Assembly: GCA_023512665.1 (NCBI GenBank)
Contig: JAILZC010000068.1
Coordinates: 1-5,966, forward strand
Direction: 5' to 3'
DNA length: 5,966 bases
DNA from: Candidatus Bipolaricaulota bacterium
GTDB lineage: Bacteria; Bipolaricaulota; Bipolaricaulia; RBG-16-55-9; DRXL01
The notes beneath the pieces were generated by a model. That model worked only from the letters and a program-made list of their open reading frames with translations. It made no database searches and was not told where the DNA came from. Below are positions 1 through 4,945 of the stretch, piece after piece. A program made the position numbers and the translations under genes. Position 1 is the first letter of the stretch, and every line of letters starts with the position of its first letter.

Positions 1-1055
1 GTGATGTCGTTGGCGACGACAATGTCCAACTTCTTCTCTCTGAGCTTCTCGCGCGCGTGCTCTAAAACTCTTTCGGTCTCGGCGGCGAAGCCCACTAAAG
101 TCTGACTCTTCTTCTTGCGCCTGCCCAGCTCGGAGAGAATATCTGGAGTTTTTTCTAAAACTATCGTGAGCTCGCGTGCCCCGGACTTTTTGAGCTTTTG
201 GGAGGAGACTTTCTTGGGCCGCCAGTCGGCCACGGCCGCGGCCATGAGAATCAGATCATACTGGGCGAAACGCTCGAGCACGGCCTCTTTCATCTCTGCG
301 GCGCTCTCGACCCTGACGCACTCGACCCCGGCTGGGGGGAGAAGCTGCGTCGGCCCGGTGATCAGACAAACTTCATCAGCTCCGAAATTGCGCGCACACT
401 CTGCAAGCGCGTAGCCCATCTTCCCTGAGCTCTTATTCGTAATGCAGCGCATGGGGTCGAGCATCTCGCGGGTGGGCCCTGCGGTCACCAAAACCCGATG
501 CCCTCTAAGCAAAGCCCGCTCCCTAAAGATTTCTTCGATAGCTTGAAGTATCTTCTCTTCCGAGGGAAAACGCCCGATCCCCTCCCGCCCGCTGGCTAAG
601 TGCCCTCTCTCCGGCTCCAGAAAGCGATAGCCCAGCTCCGAGAGCTTCTTTCTGTTCTCTTGAAAGATAGAATTGGTGTACATCTGGGATTCCATCGCTG
701 GGATCACTAAGACCGGGGCGCGCGTCGCCGCGAGCGTCGTCGTCACCAGATCGTCAGCAATCCCGTGCGCGAGCTTCCCGATAATATTATACGTCGCGGG
801 CATGAGCACGAAGAGATCGGCGCTGTGCGCCAATTCGACGTGTGCCAACGGCTCCTCCCACAGCTCCGTGAGCACTTTGCGATGAGAGAGCGTCTCAAAC
901 GTCATGGGCGTGACGAACTGACAGGCGGCGCGGGTCATGATGACGCGCACCTCTGCGCCCGCTTGAGCGAGCTTACTGACAATGTACGCGGCTTTATACG
1001 CGGCAATCCCGCCGCAGATGCCCGCGACGATCCGTTTCCCCGCAAGAGTGCTCAT
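1..1055 (-). CDS. coaBC: CoaBC: phosphopantothenoylcysteine decarboxylase / phosphopantothenate-cysteine ligase, 3' end cut by the window
   Basis: This bifunctional cytoplasmic enzyme of coenzyme A synthesis joins cysteine to 4'-phosphopantothenate (C-terminal CoaB) and decarboxylates the product to 4'-phosphopantetheine (N-terminal FMN-binding CoaC). The frame is open for 351 codons and runs off the left edge; full-length relatives are about 400 residues. CoaC (about 1-180) shows GGIAAYK near 15-21, the catalytic His72 in HVELAHSAD, PATYN, GKLAHGIADDL and PAMESQM. CoaB (about 185-351) shows TAGPTRE, ITNKSSGKMGYALAE, MAAAVADWRPKK, EKTPDIL and VGFAAET. ATG at 1055 is chosen because it directly precedes the flavoprotein fold and lies 2 nt after the TAA of the upstream gene, which suggests translational coupling; I see no strong SD. 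Glu122 and Ser155 align with Asn125 and Cys158 of E. coli Dfp, both reported as important for decarboxylation, so the CoaC active site is non-canonical. Identification is firm. Confidence 0.95.
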   Translation of the reverse strand, partial: MSTLAGKRIVAGICGGIAAYKAAYIVSKLAQAGAEVRVIMTRAACQFVTPMTFETLSHRKVLTELWEEPLAHVELAHSADLFVLMPATYNIIGKLAHGIADDLVTTTLAATRAPVLVIPAMESQMYTNSIFQENRKKLSELGYRFLEPERGHLASGREGIGRFPSEEKILQAIEEIFRERALLRGHRVLVTAGPTREMLDPMRCITNKSSGKMGYALAECARNFGADEVCLITGPTQLLPPAGVECVRVESAAEMKEAVLERFAQYDLILMAAAVADWRPKKVSSQKLKKSGARELTIVLEKTPDILSELGRRKKKSQTLVGFAAETERVLEHAREKLREKKLDIVVANDI

Positions 1056-1057
1056 AC

Positions 1058-1585
1058 TTAGCGCCGCGTGCGCCATACGTTGCGCATCCCAGCCAAAAAC
1101 TCCGGCACGATCTTCTTAGAAAACCTCGGCCAGATGACAACCACAACGAAGAGCAGCCACCCGATTAGCAATGCCCCATAACGAGGCACTTGGGTCACGG
1201 CCACCAGAAGCATCCCAAAGTACGGGGGCACCTGCACCGCCCACCGCAGATGGAGCGCCTTGAAGTACCACAACGACAGCGCCACAAGGGCGATATACCC
1301 CAGCGCGACCTCCGGCGAGATGAACCCTGCTAACGCTAAATAGACCCAACACCCAAACGAGAGCGTCATGTCCGCCGTCAGATCGTGATCGCTCATGAAC
1401 GTGTGGACTTGACGGGGATCGCGACGCGCTATCGCTCCGTCAATGAGATCGGTCACCCACGCGAGCCACAGGGTGAGCATGGCTGCTTCCAGACTGTTCT
1501 TCTGCAGCCCTAACCAAATAAGATAGAGCCCACAGAAGAACCGCGAAGCCGTCAACAAGTCGGCGAGCGTCTTGGCGTGCATCAT
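1058..1585 (-). CDS. CDP-alcohol phosphatidyltransferase family membrane protein
   Basis: This is an integral membrane enzyme of the family that transfers a phosphatidyl or related phospho-alcohol group from a CDP-alcohol to a second alcohol, releasing CMP. The 175-residue protein has the expected N-terminal LLTASR segment and the two-part motif DLIDGAIAR (Asp46, Asp49, Gly50, Ala53, Arg54) followed by DLTAD (Asp68, Asp72). All four family aspartates are present. The second motif glycine is not conserved: the expected position is Met64, next to Ser65. Hydrophobic stretches through the rest fit several membrane helices, and the basic C-terminus is probably cytoplasmic. ATG at 1585 is preferred over GTG at 1594 because GAGGAGG (1594-1600) lies 8 nt upstream of it and would overlap the GTG; ATG at 1582 is also possible. 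The acceptor alcohol cannot be told from sequence. The gene has its own promoter and ends 2 nt before coaBC. Confidence 0.85.
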   Translation of the reverse strand: MMHAKTLADLLTASRFFCGLYLIWLGLQKNSLEAAMLTLWLAWVTDLIDGAIARRDPRQVHTFMSDHDLTADMTLSFGCWVYLALAGFISPEVALGYIALVALSLWYFKALHLRWAVQVPPYFGMLLVAVTQVPRYGALLIGWLLFVVVVIWPRFSKKIVPEFLAGMRNVWRTRR

Positions 1586-1607
1586 GCCTTCCACCTCCTC
1601 GACTTGT

Positions 1608-1636
1608 ACTATAGCTCAGAGTGATTTTTTTGGCAA
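1608..1636 (-). promoter_or_regulatory. Sigma-70-type promoter for the phosphatidyltransferase-coaBC unit
   Basis: On the minus strand TTGCCA (1636-1631) is followed by 17 nt and TATAGT (1613-1608). The predicted start near 1601 places the GAGGAGG ribosome-binding site (1600-1594) at the very 5' end of the message, so the leader would be only about 16 nt long. Confidence 0.6.
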
Positions 1637-1671
1637 ATCCGTAGCCCCCTCACCCCGGACCTCTCCCCTGG

Positions 1672-1694
1672 CCCCTCCCCTGAAGGGGGAGGGG
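1672..1694. repeat. Stem-loop 1 of the repeat cluster
   Basis: CCCCTCCCC (1672-1680) pairs perfectly with GGGGAGGGG (1686-1694) across a 5-nt loop (TGAAG). Confidence 0.75.
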
Positions 1695-1699
1695 AGTCT

Positions 1700-1722
1700 C
1701 CCCTCTCCGCGTCGGGGAGGGG
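1700..1722. repeat. Stem-loop 2 of the repeat cluster
   Basis: CCCCTCTCCG (1700-1709) pairs with CGGGGAGGGG (1713-1722) across a 3-nt loop, with one T-G wobble. Confidence 0.75.
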
Positions 1723-1739
1723 CAACCTCACCCCTTCCC

Positions 1740-1773
1740 ACCTCACCCGTTCCCTCTCCGTTTACGGAGAGGG
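1740..1773 (+). repeat. Hairpin repeat, copy A of an inverted pair
   Basis: An 11-nt flank (CCTCACCCGTT) is followed by a 9-bp stem, CCCTCTCCG / CGGAGAGGG, with loop TTTA (1752-1773). The 34-nt unit matches the reverse complement of 2257-2290 at 32 positions; the two differences are in the loop, TTTA here against TAAA there. The two copies therefore form an inverted pair around the scaffold gene. Confidence 0.8.
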
Positions 1774-1821
1774 GCAGGGAGAGGTAGAGGGCTAGGGTGA
1801 GGTAAAGGGGTTGGGGTTAGG

Positions 1822-2214
1822 TCAGGGATGGGGATGAGAGCGCCGGTATTCTCTGAGGGCGATCTTGAGGGTGTCGAGGGCGAGCAGGGCGCAGCGCGGA
1901 CGGGTGAACATCACTTCACGTCCCACCCAGCTTGTCACGTCATCAGGAGAGAGGGCCTCGGCATACGCGAGCGGTTGGCCCTTCAGCTTTTCGGTAAGAA
2001 TGGACGCAGAGGCTTGGCTGACGGTGCAGCCCTCGCCCTCGAAAGAGATCTCCGCAATGCGCTCGGCTTCGTCTATCTTGAGATAGAGCGTAAGAACGTC
2101 ACCGCAACCGGGGTTCCCCCAGCTCATCGTGATGTCGGGGTCTTCTATCTTCCCTCGGTTGCGCGGGTTCTCGTAGTGATCTAATAAAAATTCGATCTGG
2201 GCTTGGCGATCCAT
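1822..2214 (-). CDS. IscU/SufU-type iron-sulfur cluster assembly scaffold protein (NifU N-terminal family)
   Basis: This cytoplasmic scaffold would build Fe-S clusters with sulfur from a cysteine desulfurase and pass them to apo-proteins. The 130-residue protein carries the three family cysteines: Cys37 in NPGCGD (with Asp39), Cys63 in GEGCTVSQASAS, and Cys108 in RPRCALLALDTL. The first two match E. coli IscU numbering, and the 45-residue gap to Cys108 is IscU-like rather than the longer gap of Bacillus SufU. The IscU histidine just before the last Cys is Arg107 here, as in SufU-like proteins. ATG at 2214 is preferred because GAGG lies just upstream; an in-frame ATG at 2247 would add 11 residues drawn from repeat DNA. 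No separate promoter is visible, so it is probably read from the sulfurtransferase promoter. No cysteine desulfurase lies in the window. Confidence 0.88.
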   Translation of the reverse strand: MDRQAQIEFLLDHYENPRNRGKIEDPDITMSWGNPGCGDVLTLYLKIDEAERIAEISFEGEGCTVSQASASILTEKLKGQPLAYAEALSPDDVTSWVGREVMFTRPRCALLALDTLKIALREYRRSHPHP

Positions 2215-2256
2215 CGTCCTCGTGATTTTAACCCCCTCATTCCCCACCTCTCCTAG

Positions 2257-2290
2257 CCCTCTCCGTTTACGGAGAGGGAACGGGTGAGGT
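2257..2290 (-). repeat. Hairpin repeat, copy B of an inverted pair
   Basis: CCCTCTCCG (2257-2265) and CGGAGAGGG (2270-2278) form a 9-bp stem, followed by AACGGGTGAGG. The unit is the inverted counterpart of 1740-1773. It fills the gap between the sulfurtransferase stop codon (2291-2293) and the scaffold gene, starting one base after the stop in transcription order, so it would fold in the shared transcript. Confidence 0.8.
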
Positions 2291-3151
2291 CTATGGCTCT
2301 GGCCCCTTCTTGATCGGCACGTTCACCAAGTTGCCCCACTCTGTCCAAGAGCCATCGTAATTTTTGACTTTGGGATAGCCCAAGAGATACGTGAGCACGA
2401 ACCACGTATGGGCGCTGCGCTCCCCGATGCGACAGTAGGCGATGACGTCTCTCTCAGGCGTGATCTTATAGCTTTCGTAGAGTTTTCTGAGCTCTTCGAC
2501 GGGCTTGAAGGTGCTGTCGTTGGGGTTGACTGCAGAAGCCCAGGGGATGTTGAGCGCGCCGGGGATATGTCCCCCCCGTTGCGCGCCCTCTTGGGGGTAT
2601 TCGGGCATGTGAATCAGCTCGCCCGTGTACTCCTTGGGGGAGCGCACGTCAATCAAGACCCGATCCGAACGACTCAAGCTCGCGCAGACCTCGTCGCGAA
2701 AGGCGCGAATAGCCGGATCGGGGTCTTGGGCACGATAGACGGTCTTGGGGAAGTTCGGGACTTCTTTGCTGAGCGGACGCCCCTCATCGAGCCACTTCTT
2801 GCGCCCGCCGTTCATGATCTTAAGTTTCTTATCGTCATGGCCGAAATAGCGAAAGAGCCAGAACGTGTACGCCGCATACCAATTGTGTTTGTCGCCGTAG
2901 AAGACGACGACGGTATCGTTGGAGATGCCCTTCGCGCTCATCAGTCTCTCAAACTCTTCTTTAGTGACGAAGTCGCGCCTGGAGGGATGCTGGAGCTATG
3001 TGAACCAGTCTATCTTGACAGCTCCGGGGATGTGGCCTTGCTCGTAAAGTAAGACGTCTTCGTCCGACTCGACGATGCGCACCGTGGGGTCGCTCACATG
3101 CTCTGCAACCCAGCTCGTCTCTACCAAGACATCGGGACGTGCATAGCCCAT
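2291..3151 (-). pseudogene. Thiosulfate sulfurtransferase (tandem rhodanese, CysA type) interrupted by an in-frame TAG
   Basis: This tandem rhodanese would move sulfane sulfur from thiosulfate, or a similar donor, to cyanide or a thiol acceptor through a cysteine persulfide. The frame spans 286 sense or stop codons plus a final TAG, close to the usual family length. ATG at 3151 is fixed by AGGAGG 7 nt upstream and by the family-like start [15 protein letters not shown]. The N-terminal domain has [13 protein letters not shown] (residues 39-51); codon 52 (2996-2998) is TAG; the same frame then continues with [15 protein letters not shown], which matches the family. The C-terminal domain has [21 protein letters not shown] and the active loop CRIGERS with catalytic Cys240, then [11 protein letters not shown]. 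With no shift of frame, a point mutation or base-call error is the simplest cause. Termination gives a 51-residue stub; re-initiation at ATG 2941, with weak SD, would give a 216-residue protein retaining the catalytic domain. Confidence 0.85.
2996..2998 (-). other. In-frame amber codon inside the sulfurtransferase
   Basis: The minus-strand codon is TAG between Thr51 and Leu53, where relatives such as mycobacterial CysA have an acidic residue (TDLQ, from memory). GAG to TAG is a single change. The gene's own terminal codon (2291-2293) and the response-regulator stop (4825-4827) are also TAG, so TAG appears to be an ordinary stop codon in this genome. Confidence 0.9.
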
Positions 3152-3158
3152 AGGACTG

Positions 3159-3164
3159 CCTCCT
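3159..3164 (-). promoter_or_regulatory. Ribosome-binding site fixing the sulfurtransferase start
   Basis: AGGAGG on the minus strand lies 7 nt before ATG 3151. It rules out the longer in-frame reading that begins inside the SDR gene. Confidence 0.85.
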
Positions 3165-3182
3165 GTCACACAGCACAGGGTA

Positions 3183-3211
3183 AGTATAAAAAATCGGACT
3201 AATTTTGTCAA
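3183..3211 (-). promoter_or_regulatory. Near-consensus sigma-70 promoter for the sulfurtransferase-scaffold unit
   Basis: TTGACA (3211-3206), a 17-nt spacer and TATACT (3188-3183) give a perfect -35 box and a five-of-six -10 box at ideal spacing. The start would be near 3176, about 25 nt before the ATG. It sits in an AT-rich gap after the SDR stop. AAATCG and CGATTT arms (3223-3218 and 3196-3191) flank the -35 box and might form an operator. Confidence 0.85.
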
Positions 3212-3230
3212 GTTTTTCGATTTGTATGAT

Positions 3231-4007
3231 TTATAAGGCGCTTTTGACGAGGCCTCCGTCAACTTGGATGACCGTCCCGGTGATATAGCGCGCGTTCTCT
3301 GAAGCCAAGAACGCGACAAGATCGGCGAGCTCTTCGGGCTGGCCCATCCGCCCCATCGGGATGTCTTTCGTCCAGAAGCGTCGCGCTTCTTCGGCGTTGC
3401 CCATCGCGCGGAAGAGCTGCTCCATGCGCTCTGTCTGGGTGGGGCCGGGGCAGACGGTGTTCACGGTGATCTTCATGGGAGCGAGCTCGTTGGCCAAGCT
3501 TTTCGCCAAGCCGACGACGGCCAAGCGCAGCGAGTTGGAGAGAATTAAATTATCAATGGGCTGCTTCACCGAAACAGAGGCGATATTGATAATTCGCCCG
3601 GCGCCGCGCTTCTGCATATACGGGATAGCTTCGCGGCACAGACGGACGACGCTCATGAGGGTCAGCTGAAACGCTTGTTCCCACACAGAGTCATCACAAG
3701 CGAAGAAGTTCCCTGGCGGCGGCCCCCCAGCGTTGGTGACCAGCACGTCCAGCCCGCCAAAGCGCGTGACTGTTTCAGCAACGAGATTCTTAATCTCGTC
3801 GGAGCGCGTGACGTCAGCTCGGATGGGCAGGACTTCCGCGCCGGTGCGCTGCGCAATTTCATGAGCAGTTGCGTTCAGGGTGCTCTCGTCGCGGGCGCAG
3901 ATCGCGACTCTCATGCCCTCCTGGGCAAACCTCATGGCGACAGCTTTTCCCAGCCCCTTGCTCGCAGCGGCGCAAAGCCCAACCTTGCCGGAGAGACCTA
4001 AGTCCAT
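3231..4007 (-). CDS. SDR-family protein, FabG-like fold with a non-canonical active site
   Basis: The protein has 258 residues and the full short-chain dehydrogenase/reductase layout. The nucleotide-binding loop is AAASKGLG (13-20), ARD (38-40) follows strand 2, then RADVT and NAGGPPPG (92-99), RIINIAS (138-144), the helix at 157-175, CPGP (186-189) and the C-terminal VDGG. Of the catalytic tetrad only Ser144 is kept: the Asn position aligns with Thr116, Tyr with Ser157 (13 after the Ser, as in FabG) and Lys with Arg161. The loop also starts AAASKG instead of TGGSRG. This fits a known 'BKR-like' SDR subgroup that lacks a perfect NAD motif and catalytic tetrad (established knowledge, recalled). 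It could use other residues for catalysis or bind a ligand without reduction; the substrate is unknown. ATG 4007 has a GGGGGAG purine tract just upstream. Confidence 0.88.
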   Translation of the reverse strand: MDLGLSGKVGLCAAASKGLGKAVAMRFAQEGMRVAICARDESTLNATAHEIAQRTGAEVLPIRADVTRSDEIKNLVAETVTRFGGLDVLVTNAGGPPPGNFFACDDSVWEQAFQLTLMSVVRLCREAIPYMQKRGAGRIINIASVSVKQPIDNLILSNSLRLAVVGLAKSLANELAPMKITVNTVCPGPTQTERMEQLFRAMGNAEEARRFWTKDIPMGRMGQPEELADLVAFLASENARYITGTVIQVDGGLVKSAL

Positions 4008-4034
4008 TCTGCACTCCCCCCTTAGTGAAGCTAT

Positions 4035-4062
4035 TTTATAGGAAACCGGGCCGCTTGACCAA
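4035..4062 (-). promoter_or_regulatory. Candidate promoter for the SDR gene
   Basis: TTGGTC (4062-4057), 16 nt, then TATAAA (4040-4035) on the minus strand; start expected near 4028, about 20 nt before the ATG. The -10 box is good, the -35 box moderate. It is divergent from the response-regulator promoter; the facing -35 boxes are about 40 bp apart. Confidence 0.5.
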
Positions 4063-4100
4063 ACAGGGGCACGTGGGCCATCTCCTTAGGACACCCGTGC

Positions 4101-4130
4101 TTGATGCATCCACAGAATCTGTGCTACAAT
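4101..4130 (+). promoter_or_regulatory. Candidate promoter for the response-regulator gene (extended -10)
   Basis: TTGATG (4101-4106), an 18-nt spacer and TACAAT (4125-4130), preceded by TG at the extended -10 position (TGCTACAAT). The start would be near 4137, about 19 nt before ATG 4156. GGGTGG at 4143-4148 is a weak ribosome-binding site 7 nt before the ATG. Confidence 0.6.
4111..4123. promoter_or_regulatory. Perfect dyad inside the response-regulator promoter spacer (possible operator)
   Basis: CACAGA-A-TCTGTG is a perfect 6+1+6 palindrome lying wholly between the -35 and -10 boxes. A dimeric regulator bound here would block or remodel RNA polymerase. The binding protein is not known; the palindrome could be chance. 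Confidence 0.4.
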
Positions 4131-4155
4131 AGAAGCTGTATCGGGTGGTTTAGCT

Positions 4156-4827
4156 ATGAAAATATTAGTGGTGGACGACGACACTGACATTGTCAGGTTG
4201 CTCAAATATTTTTTGGAGGCCAAGGGCCGACAAGTCCAGACGGCCTCCTCTGGGACAGCAGCGCTAGAGCTCTTCAAGAAAGAGCCGCCCGATCTGGTGA
4301 TCTTAGACGTCGTGATGCCGGGGATGGACGGCTGGGCCGTGCTCCAAAAGATTCGCGAGTCTTCCCAAGTGCCCGTGCTCATGCTCACCGGCAAAGACGC
4401 CCCGACCGACAAAGCCAAGGGGCTGCTCTCCGGGGCCGACGACTATATCGCCAAGCCCTTCGATCTGGCCGAGCTCGAAGCGCGCATCGTCGCCGTGATG
4501 CGCCGCTATAAGCCCGCGACACGGCCCGCGCTCGTTCGCGTGGGCGACCTGGAGATTGACGACTCCGTCAAACAGGTCAAGCTCAAGGGGCGGACGGTCT
4601 CCCTCTCCCCCAAAGAGTATGAGCTTTTGAAGCTGTTGGCTTCAGAGCCGGGGCGCGTCTTCTCCCACCAGGAGATCATCGCCGAGGTCTGGCAGGACAA
4701 ACCCCTCATCACGTCGAGCGACGTGACCAAATATATCTATCTCTTGCGGGAAAAGCTAGAAGACGACCCAGAAAACCCCAAATATATCCTGACGGTGCGC
4801 GGGTTTGGGTACAAGTTGGCCGCCTAG
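4156..4827 (+). CDS. OmpR/PhoB-family response regulator
   Basis: This cytoplasmic DNA-binding protein would be switched on by phosphoryl transfer from a sensor kinase. The receiver domain (about 1-118) has the acidic cluster Asp7-Asp9, phospho-acceptor Asp51 in VILDVVMPGMDGW, Thr78 in LTGK, switch residue Tyr97 and Lys100-Pro101 in DDYIAKPFDLAEL. The winged-helix output domain (about 126-222) has LSPKEYELLKLLASEPG, the recognition region VTKYIYLLREKLEDD and the wing ending TVRGFGYKL. The length, 223 residues, is typical and all key receiver residues are present. Its start ATG is the first of the frame and begins the usual MKILVVDDD strand. No histidine kinase is adjacent on either side, so it is an orphan in this window. 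It is divergent from the SDR gene and has its own promoter containing a palindrome. The stop codon is TAG. Confidence 0.95.
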   Translation: MKILVVDDDTDIVRLLKYFLEAKGRQVQTASSGTAALELFKKEPPDLVILDVVMPGMDGWAVLQKIRESSQVPVLMLTGKDAPTDKAKGLLSGADDYIAKPFDLAELEARIVAVMRRYKPATRPALVRVGDLEIDDSVKQVKLKGRTVSLSPKEYELLKLLASEPGRVFSHQEIIAEVWQDKPLITSSDVTKYIYLLREKLEDDPENPKYILTVRGFGYKLAA

Positions 4828-4828
4828 G

Positions 4829-4869
4829 CCTTCCATCAAATTTCCATCTTTTTGGAAGGGATTTTTCTT
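4829..4869 (+). terminator. Likely intrinsic terminator after the response regulator
   Basis: CCTTCCA (4829-4835) can pair with TGGAAGG (4853-4859), followed by a T-rich tract (4862-4869). A second, tighter pairing uses TTCCA (4842-4846) with TGGAA (4853-4857) and a 6-nt loop, so two left arms compete for the same right arm. The stems are weak in GC, which lowers confidence. Confidence 0.5.
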
Positions 4870-4926
4870 CTCTTAGCTATCGTTTTGGCATGGGCGCTCT
4901 TTTAGAATGTGGGCGTCAACACCTTC

Positions 4927-4934
4927 AAAGGAGG
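4927..4934 (+). promoter_or_regulatory. Ribosome-binding site of the secreted-protein gene
   Basis: AAAGGAGG lies 11 nt before ATG 4946 and only 2 nt before ATG 4937, so it favours 4946. A TAGAAT box at 4903-4908 could be a -10 element, but I find no good -35 at proper spacing; activation by a regulator is possible. Confidence 0.7.
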
Positions 4935-4945
4935 ATATGACGACC

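Larger units (their letters stand above)
1645..1802. repeat. Cluster of GC-rich hairpin repeats (CCTCACCC / CCCTCTCC family)
   Basis: The gap between the scaffold gene and the phosphatidyltransferase promoter is strongly C-rich on the plus strand and is built from related palindromic units. CCTCACCC occurs at 1648, 1726 and 1741, and its complement GGGTGAGG at 1795. Three strong stem-loops lie inside: 1672-1694, 1700-1722 and 1752-1773. Their stems are similar but their loops differ. This resembles REP-like intergenic repeats seen in many bacterial genomes. None of the stems is followed by a T-run on the minus strand, so I do not call them intrinsic terminators. No protein gene is credible here. 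Confidence 0.75.

Noticed and set aside
1672..1773. Intrinsic terminators of the scaffold transcript
   Set aside because: The stems are strong but no T-run follows on the minus strand.
1572..1787. Plus-strand open frame through the hairpin repeats
   Set aside because: Composition is only Pro/Ser/Thr-rich translation of the CCTCACCC repeats and its start lies inside the phosphatidyltransferase gene.
1645..1802. CRISPR array
   Set aside because: Units are palindromic, irregularly spaced and lack unique spacers of constant length; no cas genes.
1828..2184. Plus-strand open frame opposite the scaffold gene
   Set aside because: The minus strand carries all three conserved cysteines and family motifs; the plus frame is a shadow.
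2215..2247. Longer N-terminus for the scaffold protein
   Set aside because: The 11 extra codons come partly from repeat-associated DNA, and the ATG at 2214 has its own GAGG and gives the usual family length.
2996..2998. Pyrrolysine or genome-wide UAG reassignment
   Set aside because: TAG ends the same gene at 2291 and the response regulator at 4825 at the expected family lengths, and rhodaneses are not known pyrrolysine proteins; kept only as a testable alternative.
2408..3052. Long plus-strand open frame (214 codons) opposite the sulfurtransferase
   Set aside because: It is antisense to a clearly conserved rhodanese, has no family-like motifs and no convincing ribosome-binding site.
2941..3319. 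Frameshift in the sulfurtransferase
   Set aside because: Both halves are in the same frame; the only defect is the TAG codon.
4086..4418. Minus-strand open frame opposite the response-regulator receiver domain
   Set aside because: It is antisense to highly conserved receiver motifs.
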